A DNA stretch of 64,000 nt from positions 62,001-126,000 of the forward strand of contig JAIUOC010000009.1 of assembly GCA_020161265.1 (NCBI GenBank), written 5' to 3'. Shown here in pieces: positions 26,202-34,794 of this stretch (position 1 is its first letter; every line of letters begins with the position of its first letter). The notes under the pieces were generated by a model that ran no database searches, was not told where the DNA came from, and saw only the letters and a program-made list of their open reading frames with translations. The DNA comes from Chloroflexota bacterium. GTDB taxonomy: Bacteria; Chloroflexota; Chloroflexia; Chloroflexales; Herpetosiphonaceae. The translations under genes were made by a program, and so were the position numbers.

Positions 26202-26783
26202 CTACTGGGTTTGAGCAATCAGAATTGTGACATCATCGGTGGTTTTGCCATAGCGTTCCATCAAGCTGATCGCCAAGGCTTCGGGGTTTTCGATCGCATG
26301 ATGCAAAGCCGAATCGGTAATCATGCGGGTTGAAATGCCGTCGCTATACAATACAAAAATATCACCGAGATTAAAGGTATAGGTCATTTCCAGCAGGCTT
26401 GGTAATTGATTATGCCCAAGAATACCATTTTTGGAAATAGGCTTAATCACCCGATCGCTGATGACATGAATACCTATATTACCTACGCCAATATAGCTTG
26501 CGCGAAGATGATCGAACTCCAAGCGTAATAAGCCGATCACTGCGCCGCGGGTGCCGTGGAGCGCCTTATGACAACGCTCGATCAATTCTTTGAGCGGTCG
26601 GGTCGCATGTTGATGCAATTCTTCTAAGGCTAATTTGGTTGGCTTGGCTGCTTCCGCGCCCCCGCCAAGGCCATCGATCACGGCGATTAAGATACTATTT
26701 TGACTTTCGATCACAGCATAGCCATCGCCAGAGACCGATTGACCATATTTGCTGCGCGTTTGGGCGCTCCAATTTAATCTCAT
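26202..26783 (-). CDS. PP2C/SpoIIE-type serine phosphatase (RsbX-like)
   Basis: 193 aa, a minimal PPM-type phosphatase with an intact Mg/Mn site: SGDGYAV near residue 18, VIDGLGGG (about 37-44), GNIGIHV, LYSDGIST and TTDDVTIL. Size and lack of extra domains fit RsbX, which dephosphorylates stressosome STAS proteins to reset signalling. The start is ATG 26783, preceded by GGAGGA; its A is also the last base of the upstream stop TAA (1-nt overlap), so it is translationally coupled to the RsbT-like kinase. An upstream in-frame codon at 26819 would overlap the kinase further and lacks a ribosome site. Confidence 0.88.
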   Translation of the reverse strand: MRLNWSAQTRSKYGQSVSGDGYAVIESQNSILIAVIDGLGGGAEAAKPTKLALEELHQHATRPLKELIERCHKALHGTRGAVIGLLRLEFDHLRASYIGVGNIGIHVISDRVIKPISKNGILGHNQLPSLLEMTYTFNLGDIFVLYSDGISTRMITDSALHHAIENPEALAISLMERYGKTTDDVTILIAQTQ

Positions 26784-27211
26784 TATAGTCCTCCGCGTTC
26801 GCGCCGACGTGGGAGCCACCGCCGTGCTCGAACGACCGTGCCAACACCAACTTGGGATTCAATCTCGAATTCGTCCATCAAACGTTTAACCCCAGGCAAG
26901 CCCGTGCCAAGGGTCTGCTTGGTACTATAGCCATCACGTAAGGCAAGGGTTGTATCTGCGATGCCTGGTCCATTGTCGCTTGCCTCGATTTCGATACCAC
27001 GTTGCTCGTTGCGTTCAATTTCGCGCACGGTTATGCTACCGCGTTCGGCGTGAGCCAAAATATTGCGCGTTAACTCCAAAATCGCAATTTCAATCCGTGT
27101 ACGATCAACATCATCAAAGCCTAGGCCACGCGATATTTCACGTCCATGGCTGACCGCGATGTAGACATCAACCTCACGAGCAATCGTTTGGGTCAGAGGT
27201 TCACGACTCAT
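26783..27211 (-). CDS. rsbT: RsbT-like serine kinase (GHKL ATPase)
   Basis: 142 aa. GHKL fold with N-box ELTRNILAHA (about residues 46-55), G1 box DNGPGIAD and G2 region GYSTKQTLGTGLPGVKRLMD, ending VGVGTVVRARRW. This arrangement is that of RsbT, the switch kinase that phosphorylates RsbR/RsbS STAS proteins and then activates a phosphatase. It is the first gene of the kinase-phosphatase-histidine kinase unit. STAS partners exist in the window at 17401 (RsbR-like) and 45099 (SpoIIAA-like), but an RsbS is not seen nearby. The last 12 residues are Arg-rich. Confidence 0.88.
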   Translation of the reverse strand: MSREPLTQTIAREVDVYIAVSHGREISRGLGFDDVDRTRIEIAILELTRNILAHAERGSITVREIERNEQRGIEIEASDNGPGIADTTLALRDGYSTKQTLGTGLPGVKRLMDEFEIESQVGVGTVVRARRWLPRRRERGGL

Positions 27212-27263
27212 TATAACGTTTCCGTTTTGGCTGCGATAGTGATGAAGATGACAACTAGCTTTC

Positions 27264-27299
27264 GTTTGCCAACCTTAATTAACACCAAGGTTGGCAAAC
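27264..27299 (-). terminator. Perfect hairpin between purM and the rsbT operon
   Basis: GTTTGCCAACCTT (27264-27276) pairs perfectly with AAGGTTGGCAAAC (27287-27299): a 13-bp stem with a 10-nt loop. It lies 26 nt after the purM stop and 53 nt before the rsbT start. No T-run follows, so terminator activity is inferred from stem strength and position. Confidence 0.6.
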
Positions 27300-27324
27300 T
27301 ATCGTTGGCAGTATAGCACAGTTG

Positions 27325-28353
27325 CTAGCGATCTACTAGCACCACTCGCGGTTGATTAATCTGCTCGATCACCCGCCCAACCAGTTGGGCATCGTTGATG
27401 GTTGCGAGTGCTTGCTCAGCCTGTTCAGCCGCAATAAATAGAATCATGCCTAAGCCCATATTAAGCACATGATGGGCCTCGTGTTCATCCATCGCCGCTT
27501 GTTCAACAATCAATTTAAAAATTGCTGGAACTTGCCACGAACCACGAACTAATTCGACTGTCACATTGGCTGGCAACACCCGCGGAATGTTATCCCAAAT
27601 GCCGCCGCCAGTAATATGAGCTAAACCATGAATCGCCACACCAGTCTGACGCAAGGCCTGAACTTCGTGCAAATAGGCCCGATGCGGAGCCAACAAGGCC
27701 TCACCAATGCTCAAGCCAGCTAAAATTGCTGGTTGACTGGCGTAGCCTAAGGGTGCGCAAACTTTGCGCGCCAAGGAATAACCATTGGTGTGCAAGCCAG
27801 TCGAAGGCAAGGCAATTGCCACATCACCTGGCTTAATTGCGCTCCCATCAAGCATATTCGCCCGATCAACCACGCCGACGATTGTTCCTGCTACATCAAA
27901 GGCCCCATCGTGGTAAACTCCTGGCATTTCGGCAGTTTCGCCGCCAAGCAAGGCAATTCCTGCATCACGACAAGCTGCTGCTAGCCCTTCGACGGCGGCC
28001 ACAACCATGGCTGGCTCAAGTTTTGAGGCGGCAATATAATCGAGAAAAAAGAGCGGCGTTGCACCTTGGCACAAAATATCATTAATACAATGGTTAACTA
28101 AATCTGCGCCAATCGTGCGTACATCGCCAACGGCTGCGGCGACCGCTGTTTTGGTGCCAACCCCATCAGTCGAGGCCACCAAAACTGGCTGCGCATGGCT
28201 TGCATTAACCTGAGCCAAATCAAAACAGCCGCCAAACGCGCCTAAACCTGCCAACACTGCTGGCGTATGGGTGGCCTTGACTGCGGCCCCCATCTGTTGG
28301 ATCGCATCCATTTTGGTTGCAATATCAACGCCAGCATCCTTATAGGTGGTCAT
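27325..28353 (-). CDS. purM: Phosphoribosylformylglycinamidine cyclo-ligase
   Basis: AIR synthetase, fifth step of de novo purine synthesis: ATP-dependent ring closure of FGAM. 342 aa, normal length. Family motifs: YKDAGVDI at residues 4-11, GGFGGCFDL-like GAFGGCFDL, ASTDGVGTKT (about 61-70), DLVNHCINDILCQGA, FFLDYIA, GGETAEMPGVY, ALPSTGLHTNGYSL and HITGGGIWDNIPR. No other purine gene is adjacent, so it is a stand-alone unit. Confidence 0.97.
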   Translation of the reverse strand: MTTYKDAGVDIATKMDAIQQMGAAVKATHTPAVLAGLGAFGGCFDLAQVNASHAQPVLVASTDGVGTKTAVAAAVGDVRTIGADLVNHCINDILCQGATPLFFLDYIAASKLEPAMVVAAVEGLAAACRDAGIALLGGETAEMPGVYHDGAFDVAGTIVGVVDRANMLDGSAIKPGDVAIALPSTGLHTNGYSLARKVCAPLGYASQPAILAGLSIGEALLAPHRAYLHEVQALRQTGVAIHGLAHITGGGIWDNIPRVLPANVTVELVRGSWQVPAIFKLIVEQAAMDEHEAHHVLNMGLGMILFIAAEQAEQALATINDAQLVGRVIEQINQPRVVLVDR

Positions 28354-28398
28354 GGTTGTCTACTCCAGTTCCGAATTGATTGGTTGATGGCTCATTAT

Positions 28399-28450
28399 AG
28401 AACAAAGAACATCGAACATAGGCAGTTTGGGGTCAGAAATCAGGATTCAG
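28399..28450. repeat. AGAACAAAGAACAT... dispersed intergenic repeat, copy 1
   Basis: A string of AGAACAAAGAAC, CGAACATAGG, AGTTTGGGGTCAG and TCAGGATTCAG follows the purM start region. The same blocks in the same order recur at 50717-50769 before dnaX, so this is a dispersed intergenic element. Confidence 0.6.
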
Positions 28451-28475
28451 GGGCCAGATTTTTAACCCACAAAGG

Positions 28476-28522
28476 ACACGAAGCACACGAAGTTATTCAT
28501 TTGACCTTCGTGTGCTTCGTGT
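28476..28522. repeat. 17-bp perfect palindromic hairpin after mutS
   Basis: ACACGAAGCACACGAAG (28476-28492) is the exact reverse complement of 28506-28522, with a 13-nt loop. Each arm is itself built from CACGAAG units. It lies 20 nt beyond the mutS stop. It may terminate mutS, but has no T-run; similar CGAAG strings occur near 44214. Confidence 0.65.
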
Positions 28523-28541
28523 GCTTCGTGGTTTCAACTCG

Positions 28542-31328
28542 TTACCCCTCTTTGGACAAACGTTGTAATTCGTAAAGTTTGGTTAGGGCTTCGATCGGGG
28601 TTAGTTGGGTTACATCCATTTCGCGCAATAGCTCAACCGCTGGATTTGGCTCGTTGCTCGTAAACAGTGACATTTGCGGCACAGCCGAACTACCTGCTGC
28701 ATTCATACGGCGCATCGCTTCGCGGCGCTGCTCCCGATCGCCCTTGCCTTCAAGCTCGCTGAGCACTTCGGTTGCCCGTTTGATCACGGCTGGGGGCAAG
28801 CCCGCCATTTGGGCCACATGAATTCCATATGAGCGATCAGCCGCACCCTCGATAACCTTGCGTAAAAACACCACATGGTCGCCTTCTTCGGCCACCGCCA
28901 ACGTCCAATTATGCACCCGTGGCAAGATGTTAGCGAGTTCGGTCAGTTCGTGGTAGTGGGTTGCAAACAGGGTTTTGGCGCGTAAGCGCGGCTGATTATG
29001 GATATATTCGACCACCGCCCGTGCAATCGAAAGCCCGTCGTAGGTGCTCGTACCACGGCCAATTTCATCAAGAATAATCAGCGATCGTGGTGACCCATTA
29101 TGTAAAATATTGGCGGTCTCGATCATTTCAACCATAAAGGTCGATTGGCCTGTGGCAATATCGTCCTGTGCCCCAATCCGCGTGAAAATTCGGTCGAGTA
29201 GGCCAATTTCGGCATAATCGGCGGGCACAAACGAGCCAATTTGGGCCATTAAGCCAATCAAGGCCACTTGGCGCAAAAAGGTGCTTTTGCCCGACATGTT
29301 CGGCCCAGTCAACACAATAATCTGATGGTCAGCATCGAAATGAGCATCATTCGGGGTAAATGGCTCGTTTAAATTGTGTTCAACCACGGGATGTCGCCCG
29401 CCTTGAATCACAAATACATCGTCGAGGCGCAGGGTTGGTCGCACAAAGCGCTGCCGCACAGCCACTTCAGCCAAGGTGCTATAGACATCAAACTCGGCGA
29501 TTGCTCGCGCTAAATCGAGCAATCGATGGCCTGCGTTGGCCAAATGACGCAAAATTAGGCGAAATGCTTGGCGCTCTTTTTCGTTCAAGGCTTCTGAGGC
29601 ATTCAAAATCAGCGATTCATATTCTTTGAGTTCTGGCGTGATATAGCGTTCGGCATTGACCAAGGTTTGTTTGCGAATGTAATCATCGGGAATGCGGGTT
29701 TCGCCGCTGGCCTTGGTTACCTCAATGTAATAGCCAAAGACTTTGTTATAGCTGACTTTGAGCGTTTTGATGCCAGTGCGTTGCTGTTCCTTGGCCTCAA
29801 GTTCGTTGATCCAACGGGCGGCATCGCGAGTAGCCTCAACAATTGCATCAATTTCGGCAGCATGACCCTTACGAATCACATTTTCGTCACTGCGAGCATT
29901 ATCCCATGTGCCAAGCAAGGCTGGCGGATCATCGGCAATCGCCTGTTCGAGTAATTCACAAATATCGGCGCAAGCATCGATTTGATTGGTTGCTGGCTCG
30001 GCATCAAACAGATCATCATCACTTGGCACAGCCTCGGTTGGGCTGGTTGTGCGCAAGCCTGTACGTTCGATTTGACTCAAAATATCGGGTGTTAGGCGCA
30101 GAGCTTCGCGCAATCGCACTAAATCGCGTGGCGTGGCAATGCCTTGCACCACCCGATTGATTGTGCGTTCGATATCGCCAACACCTTTGAATAAGGCCCG
30201 TAACTCGCCGCGCACCAAGGTTTCTTCAACAAAACAACTCACGGCTTGTTGGCGCTCGGTCAATGGGCCAAGCTCAATCAGCGGTTGTGAGATCCATTGA
30301 CGCAAGAGCCGCGCACCCATCGGCGTGCGAGTTTGGTCGAGCACCGCAATCAACGAGCCTTTGCGTTGGCCAGCAGCCCCTTCGGTCAGCTCCAAATTAC
30401 GGCGGGTTTGCGGGTCGAGAAACATAAAGCGAGTTGTATCATAGACCCGCAAGCTGCGAACTTGGGCCACACTATCGCGTTGCGTTTCATGCAAATATTG
30501 AATTAATGCGCCAGCGGCGCGGGTTGCAAGCGCTTTATTGCCCAAACCAAAACCATCAAGCGATTGACTTTTAAACTGACTAAGCAAGGCATCGCGGGCA
30601 GTGCGAGCATCCCAATGCCAATTGGGCCATTGCGTGACATTACCTTGAACCCACGTGCTTTCGTTATTGCCTTCAACTTTTTTGGCGGTACGTTCGTGGG
30701 GCAGCAAACGTTCGCGTTCAGCCTTGCGCATTGGTGCAAGATCTTGGGCTAGCTGCTTTTTGGCAATTTCCATGCCTGCTGGACGCAACTCTGGCGCATC
30801 GGACACCAAGAGTTCAGCCGCGCCCAAACGTGCTAATTCGCCCTCAAGTTGCTTCAAAGCCTCGTTGCCGCGCAGTTCGGTAGCGCAAAACTCGCCTGTG
30901 GTTAGGTCGGCATACGCCAAACCAACATTGCCACGATCAACCAAAATTGCTGCAAGGTAGCTATTGCGTTCAGCTTGGAGCATGGTTGGCTCGGTTAGTG
31001 TGCCTGGAGTCACAATCCGCACAACCTCGCGTTTTTGCAAGGTTTTGTGCACCATCTCTTCCATTTGTTCGCAGATTGCTACGCGATAGCCACGGCTGAC
31101 TAGTTGCTCAATATAATTATCGGCAGCGTGATAGGGCACGCCCGCCATCGGGGTATTTTCATCACTGCTGAGGCCGCGCACCGTCAGGGTAATATCAAGC
31201 ACTTCGGCGATCAGTTTAGCGTCATCGCCGAAGGTTTCGTAAAAATCGCCCAGCCGGAAAAACAGAATCACATCGGCATATTTTTGCTTAATCGACAGAT
31301 ATTGCTGCCACATGGTCATTTTTGACAC
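28542..31328 (-). CDS. mutS: DNA mismatch repair protein MutS
   Basis: Mismatch recognition ATPase of about 928 aa. N-terminal mismatch-binding domain with the Phe-x-Glu motif (FFRLGDFYETFGDDA), connector domain, lever and clamp helices, then Walker A GPNMSGKSTFLRQ, DEIGRGTSTYDGLS (Walker B and signature) and FATHYHELTEL. Length is slightly above the usual 850-880 because of an insertion around EGNNESTWVQGN (about residue 260). Start: GTG 31328 lies 6 nt after GAGGGG; ATG codons at 31319 and 31313 are alternatives. An open frame continues to 31589, but that part overlaps the tRNA-Trp gene and is not MutS. No mutL is nearby. Confidence 0.95.
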   Translation of the reverse strand: MSKMTMWQQYLSIKQKYADVILFFRLGDFYETFGDDAKLIAEVLDITLTVRGLSSDENTPMAGVPYHAADNYIEQLVSRGYRVAICEQMEEMVHKTLQKREVVRIVTPGTLTEPTMLQAERNSYLAAILVDRGNVGLAYADLTTGEFCATELRGNEALKQLEGELARLGAAELLVSDAPELRPAGMEIAKKQLAQDLAPMRKAERERLLPHERTAKKVEGNNESTWVQGNVTQWPNWHWDARTARDALLSQFKSQSLDGFGLGNKALATRAAGALIQYLHETQRDSVAQVRSLRVYDTTRFMFLDPQTRRNLELTEGAAGQRKGSLIAVLDQTRTPMGARLLRQWISQPLIELGPLTERQQAVSCFVEETLVRGELRALFKGVGDIERTINRVVQGIATPRDLVRLREALRLTPDILSQIERTGLRTTSPTEAVPSDDDLFDAEPATNQIDACADICELLEQAIADDPPALLGTWDNARSDENVIRKGHAAEIDAIVEATRDAARWINELEAKEQQRTGIKTLKVSYNKVFGYYIEVTKASGETRIPDDYIRKQTLVNAERYITPELKEYESLILNASEALNEKERQAFRLILRHLANAGHRLLDLARAIAEFDVYSTLAEVAVRQRFVRPTLRLDDVFVIQGGRHPVVEHNLNEPFTPNDAHFDADHQIIVLTGPNMSGKSTFLRQVALIGLMAQIGSFVPADYAEIGLLDRIFTRIGAQDDIATGQSTFMVEMIETANILHNGSPRSLIILDEIGRGTSTYDGLSIARAVVEYIHNQPRLRAKTLFATHYHELTELANILPRVHNWTLAVAEEGDHVVFLRKVIEGAADRSYGIHVAQMAGLPPAVIKRATEVLSELEGKGDREQRREAMRRMNAAGSSAVPQMSLFTSNEPNPAVELLREMDVTQLTPIEALTKLYELQRLSKEG

Positions 31329-31450
31329 AGTAGACCCCTCAAACATGCTGCAAAAACTCGGTTCAACCAGCAAAGTATAGCATGTCAACCAGAATTTGAA
31401 CATCTGTGCTATAGGCCATTTAGGTGATTTGGGGCTAGCTATCTGGCAAC

Positions 31451-31475
31451 AAAAAACGCTCCGTGATGGAGCGTT
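31451..31475 (-). terminator. Intrinsic terminator of tRNA-Trp
   Basis: On the minus strand AACGCTCC-ATCAC-GGAGCGTT is followed at once by a T-run (plus-strand A-run 31451-31456). The stem begins directly after the encoded CCA of tRNA-Trp, separating it from mutS downstream. Confidence 0.85.
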
Positions 31476-31550
31476 TGGCAGGGGCGCAGGGATTCGAACC
31501 CTGAAATCCGGTTTTGGAGACCAGCGGTTTACCATTGAGCCTACACCCCT
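31476..31550 (-). tRNA. trnW: tRNA-Trp (anticodon CCA)
   Basis: 75 nt with encoded 3' CCA. Acceptor AGGGGTG pairs with CGCCCCT, discriminator G. Anticodon stem CTGGT/ACCGG encloses loop CTCCAAA with anticodon CCA. T-arm CAGGG-TTCGAAT-CCCTG is canonical. Transcribed toward mutS and followed by its own terminator. It lies between tyrA and mutS; the association with an aromatic amino acid gene may be coincidental. Confidence 0.95.
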
Positions 31551-31631
31551 TCGCTGGTTGTCTTTATCAGACTTGGCGGAGTATAGCATAGTTTGGTGAA
31601 TTGAGCAAGTTTTTGATCTACGGCTTATGGC

Positions 31632-32624
31632 CTATTTTTTCTTGCCGCCCCGTAGTAAGGCACTGGGGTTACCAAATAAGCGTTGGCTCATGCTCGTACC
31701 CAAATCAGCATCGGCTAGTTGCTCGCCTTCGCCTGGCCGTTGATTTTGCGGCAAGCTCAGCCATTGGTCGCGCATGGTTTTGGCATGTTCAAACATGTGT
31801 TGTAATTCGTCGATCTGATCATCTTCAAGCGCTGTACGCATCTCGACCAAAACCCGAATTGACTCGTTAACCCAATGTTTGAGTGCTGTACGGTTGGTGC
31901 TACAAATATCGCGATGCATCACTGGATCGCCCGATGCCAAGCGGGTAATATCGCGAAAGCCACTGGCTGCGACCATCTGCATCTCACGCCACGAGGGCGA
32001 ACGGGTTACTACCTCGGTTTGGGCGGTTGCCAACAAAAATGGCAAATGGCTAATCCCAGCCACATAAATATCATGTTCTTCAGGGTCGATATAGTAAGGC
32101 TTGGCTCCAATTGTTTCGACAAAGGCTGTTGCTAAATCAGTGGCTTCAGCAGTGGCATTCAAGGCTGGGCATAAACAATAAACTGCGCCTTTGAACAAAT
32201 CTAATTCAGCCGCTTCGGCTCCGTTTTTCTCGCGGCCAGCCATGGGGTGACCACCAACAAAACTTACGGTCGTTGGCAATAATTCTCTGGCCCACTGCAA
32301 AACGCTGGCTTTGGTGCTACACACATCAGTTACTAAAGCTTTATAGCGCAGATGCGGGGCAATTTCGCGCATTAAGGCTGGTAGAGTTTGCACTGGAGTT
32401 GCCAAGACCACAATATCGGCCTCTTTGACTGCTTCAGCGGCAGTTTTGGCTTCAGCATCGATCGCTAAACGACCACGGGCAACACGCAATTGTTGACTGC
32501 TACCATCGTAGCCAATCACCTTACACCGCCCCAAGGGAGCGCTCTCAGGATCAGCCGTACCCAACGCCAAGCCCAGCGACGCGCCAATCAGCCCAGTTCC
32601 AAGAATTGCAACGGTATATGCCAT
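31632..32624 (-). CDS. tyrA: Prephenate dehydrogenase
   Basis: NAD(P)-dependent oxidative decarboxylation of prephenate to 4-hydroxyphenylpyruvate in tyrosine synthesis. 330 aa. Rossmann motif ILGTGLIGASLGLALG (residues 6-21), VLATPVQTLPALM, LVTDVCSTKASVLQWA with conserved Ser/Lys, FVGGHPMAGREKNGAEAA containing the catalytic His, then the helical dimerisation domain (HDIYVAGISHLPFLLATA). No chorismate mutase or ACT domain is fused. aroC, which makes chorismate, is 1 kb upstream on the same strand, with one membrane protein gene between them. Confidence 0.95.
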   Translation of the reverse strand: MAYTVAILGTGLIGASLGLALGTADPESAPLGRCKVIGYDGSSQQLRVARGRLAIDAEAKTAAEAVKEADIVVLATPVQTLPALMREIAPHLRYKALVTDVCSTKASVLQWARELLPTTVSFVGGHPMAGREKNGAEAAELDLFKGAVYCLCPALNATAEATDLATAFVETIGAKPYYIDPEEHDIYVAGISHLPFLLATAQTEVVTRSPSWREMQMVAASGFRDITRLASGDPVMHRDICSTNRTALKHWVNESIRVLVEMRTALEDDQIDELQHMFEHAKTMRDQWLSLPQNQRPGEGEQLADADLGTSMSQRLFGNPSALLRGGKKK

Positions 32625-32655
32625 AGAACAACTCCCATCCGTCCATGCAAGCCGA

Positions 32656-33684
32656 CTATTTGGCCTGTAACGATAAAATCACCATCTCGCTCAACACCAA
32701 AATGGCGATTAACAATAACACTGTAACTGGCTCGAAAATGTTCATTGCCGCCAAAAGCACACACAAACTGCAAAAAATTCCAGCTTCGGCTGCTTGGCGA
32801 TGCGAACGCCGCACATCAAAGCGTTGCGCCCGATTATGATAGCGCCGAATGCCCCAAACATAGACCAGCGGTAAAACCATGGCATTGCTGGCCAAAAATA
32901 CTCCACTCAGAAAGATCAAGTAGATTGGCAAATCGGGCAGGCCAGCGGCAATCGTGGTCGTTGGCGCGGGCACGAAGGCCAAGATCCAGAAAATGATGGC
33001 CCAACCAACCGTGCCACGCCACGTTAATGCTGGCAAACGCAAGGCCCATTGCATTGGCAGCCACGTGGTTAAACCCAAGGCTAGGGTTGCAATACCAAAC
33101 AAACTACGCACTCCAAAGCCCGATTGCGGCGAAAGCCCGCCAAAAAAGACCCATAGCAACATCGCTGTCCAGCCTAAGCCTGCCACGAAAGCCACCCACA
33201 ATGGCGGGCGCTGAATTTCTGGCGCGGGCAAGCTATCGGGCTGCAAGGCTGCGACAACCGCGGCTGGCAATTCGCGCCGCACAGGCGGATCAGCAGGTTG
33301 TTCAGTTGGCAGTTTAGGCAAGGGTTGGTTGGGCAAGGTTGGTGGGCGCAAACGAGTACGCGTGCGATCACGACCTCGATTGCTGGTTGGATTAGCAACC
33401 TGTGGAGTTTCACTGCTTGGCCGCAAACGACTTAATGCGCGACTTGCCGCCACCCGATACCGCTCTTGACGTAGCGGCATTGGCGGCTCTGGTTCGGCAA
33501 TCATAGTTGGCGCAATTTCAACAGCAACCGTTTCGTCAACAACGCCTTGGCTTTGCAATTCAGCTTTGCGTCGTGATAATGCCCGACTGATCGCCGCACG
33601 TAATTGAGGTGGAGCCGAGCTACTCCGACGTGGCTCGGCCTCTGGTAATTCTAGTTGGTTTGAGGTTGACGGATCGTCTGTCAT
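32656..33684 (-). CDS. Multi-pass membrane protein with long charged N-terminus, unknown function
   Basis: 342 aa. Residues 1-160 are polar, Arg/Pro/Glu-rich and probably disordered, with two similar segments LRAAISRALSRRKAEL and RYRVAASRALSRL. Residues 165-342 hold about six hydrophobic helices (PLWVAFVAGLGWTAMLLWVF, LFGIATLALGLTTWLP, IIFWILAFVPAP, LIFLSGVFLASNAMVLPL, and a tail IFEPVTVLLLIAILVLSEMVIL). No family recognised. It starts 6 nt after the aroC stop and ends 31 nt before tyrA, so it sits in the middle of an aromatic-biosynthesis transcription unit without an evident link to it. Confidence 0.75.
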   Translation of the reverse strand: MTDDPSTSNQLELPEAEPRRSSSAPPQLRAAISRALSRRKAELQSQGVVDETVAVEIAPTMIAEPEPPMPLRQERYRVAASRALSRLRPSSETPQVANPTSNRGRDRTRTRLRPPTLPNQPLPKLPTEQPADPPVRRELPAAVVAALQPDSLPAPEIQRPPLWVAFVAGLGWTAMLLWVFFGGLSPQSGFGVRSLFGIATLALGLTTWLPMQWALRLPALTWRGTVGWAIIFWILAFVPAPTTTIAAGLPDLPIYLIFLSGVFLASNAMVLPLVYVWGIRRYHNRAQRFDVRRSHRQAAEAGIFCSLCVLLAAMNIFEPVTVLLLIAILVLSEMVILSLQAK

Positions 33685-33690
33685 TCAGGC

Positions 33691-34761
33691 CTACAATCGG
33701 GCGGCACGTTGTTGCAAAACACAATCGACGAGCACCAAGGCCAACATCGCCTCGGCAACTGGCACTAAACGCGGCAAGACGGTTGGGTCGTGGCGGCCTT
33801 TGACCACAATCGTGGCGGGTTCGCCCGCTTGATCGACCGTGGTTTGTGCTTGGGCGATTGAAGCTGGTGGTTTGGCCGTCAGGCGCACCACAATCTCCTC
33901 GCTGCTGCTGATACCACCCAAAATTCCGCCAGCATGATTACTACTCGTGCCAATGCTACCATCTGCTCGTTGGATAAATGGATCGTTATTTTGCGAACCA
34001 CGGGCATTGCCAGCCTGGATACCTGAGCCAATTTCGACCGCTTTGACTGCGGGAATGCTAAACATGGCATGGCCAATCAAAGCATCAAGTTTATCAAAAA
34101 CTGGCTCACCTAGCCCAGCCGGAACTCCCCGTGCCCGCACCTCAACCACCCCACCCAGCGAATCCAAATCGCGGCGGGCTTGATCGACATAGGCGATCAT
34201 CTGCTCGGCCACAGCGGGGTCTGGGCAGCGCATAATGTTATTTTCTATTTCGTTTTCGTCGATGATTTGGGCTTTGAGATGGCCTAAACTCAGGGTATAG
34301 GCGACTAAGCTAATGCCCATTGTGGCCAAAATCTGGCGTGCAACCGCGCCAGCCGCAACTCGCGCGGCGGTTTCGCGGGCACTGGAACGGCCACCACCAC
34401 GATAATCGCGGAAGCCATATTTGGCATCGTAGCTATGGTCGGCATGGCCAGGCCGATACAAATGTTTAATTGCATCGTAATCGCTAGAGCGGGCGTTGGT
34501 ATTGCGAATCAGCATTGCCAAGGCTGTGCCAGTGGTGCGGCCCTCAAACATGCCCGATAAAATCTCAACTTCATCAGGCTCGCGGCGGGCCGAAGTCATG
34601 CGGCTTTGGCCAACCCGACGACGATCCAATTGAGCCTGAACGGCGGCTAGATCAAGCTCCAAGCCTGCTGGGCAACCATCGATCACCACGCCCAAGCCAA
34701 CCCCATGGGACTCGCCCCATGTTGAAATGCGGAACAACCGACCAAAACTATTTCCAGGCAT
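33691..34761 (-). CDS. aroC: Chorismate synthase
   Basis: Last step of the shikimate pathway: EPSP to chorismate, requiring reduced FMN. 356 aa. The N-terminal [20 protein letters not shown] with the conserved His, [31 protein letters not shown] segment, [21 protein letters not shown] and [18 protein letters not shown] with AxKPxxSI (AKPPASI) are all intact. Read toward the membrane protein and tyrA. The TPR gene ends 33 nt upstream on the same strand. Confidence 0.97.
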   Translation of the reverse strand: MPGNSFGRLFRISTWGESHGVGLGVVIDGCPAGLELDLAAVQAQLDRRRVGQSRMTSARREPDEVEILSGMFEGRTTGTALAMLIRNTNARSSDYDAIKHLYRPGHADHSYDAKYGFRDYRGGGRSSARETAARVAAGAVARQILATMGISLVAYTLSLGHLKAQIIDENEIENNIMRCPDPAVAEQMIAYVDQARRDLDSLGGVVEVRARGVPAGLGEPVFDKLDALIGHAMFSIPAVKAVEIGSGIQAGNARGSQNNDPFIQRADGSIGTSSNHAGGILGGISSSEEIVVRLTAKPPASIAQAQTTVDQAGEPATIVVKGRHDPTVLPRLVPVAEAMLALVLVDCVLQQRAARL

Positions 34762-34794
34762 GTATGCCTCGCTTATAAAAAGCCATGGCTCAAC

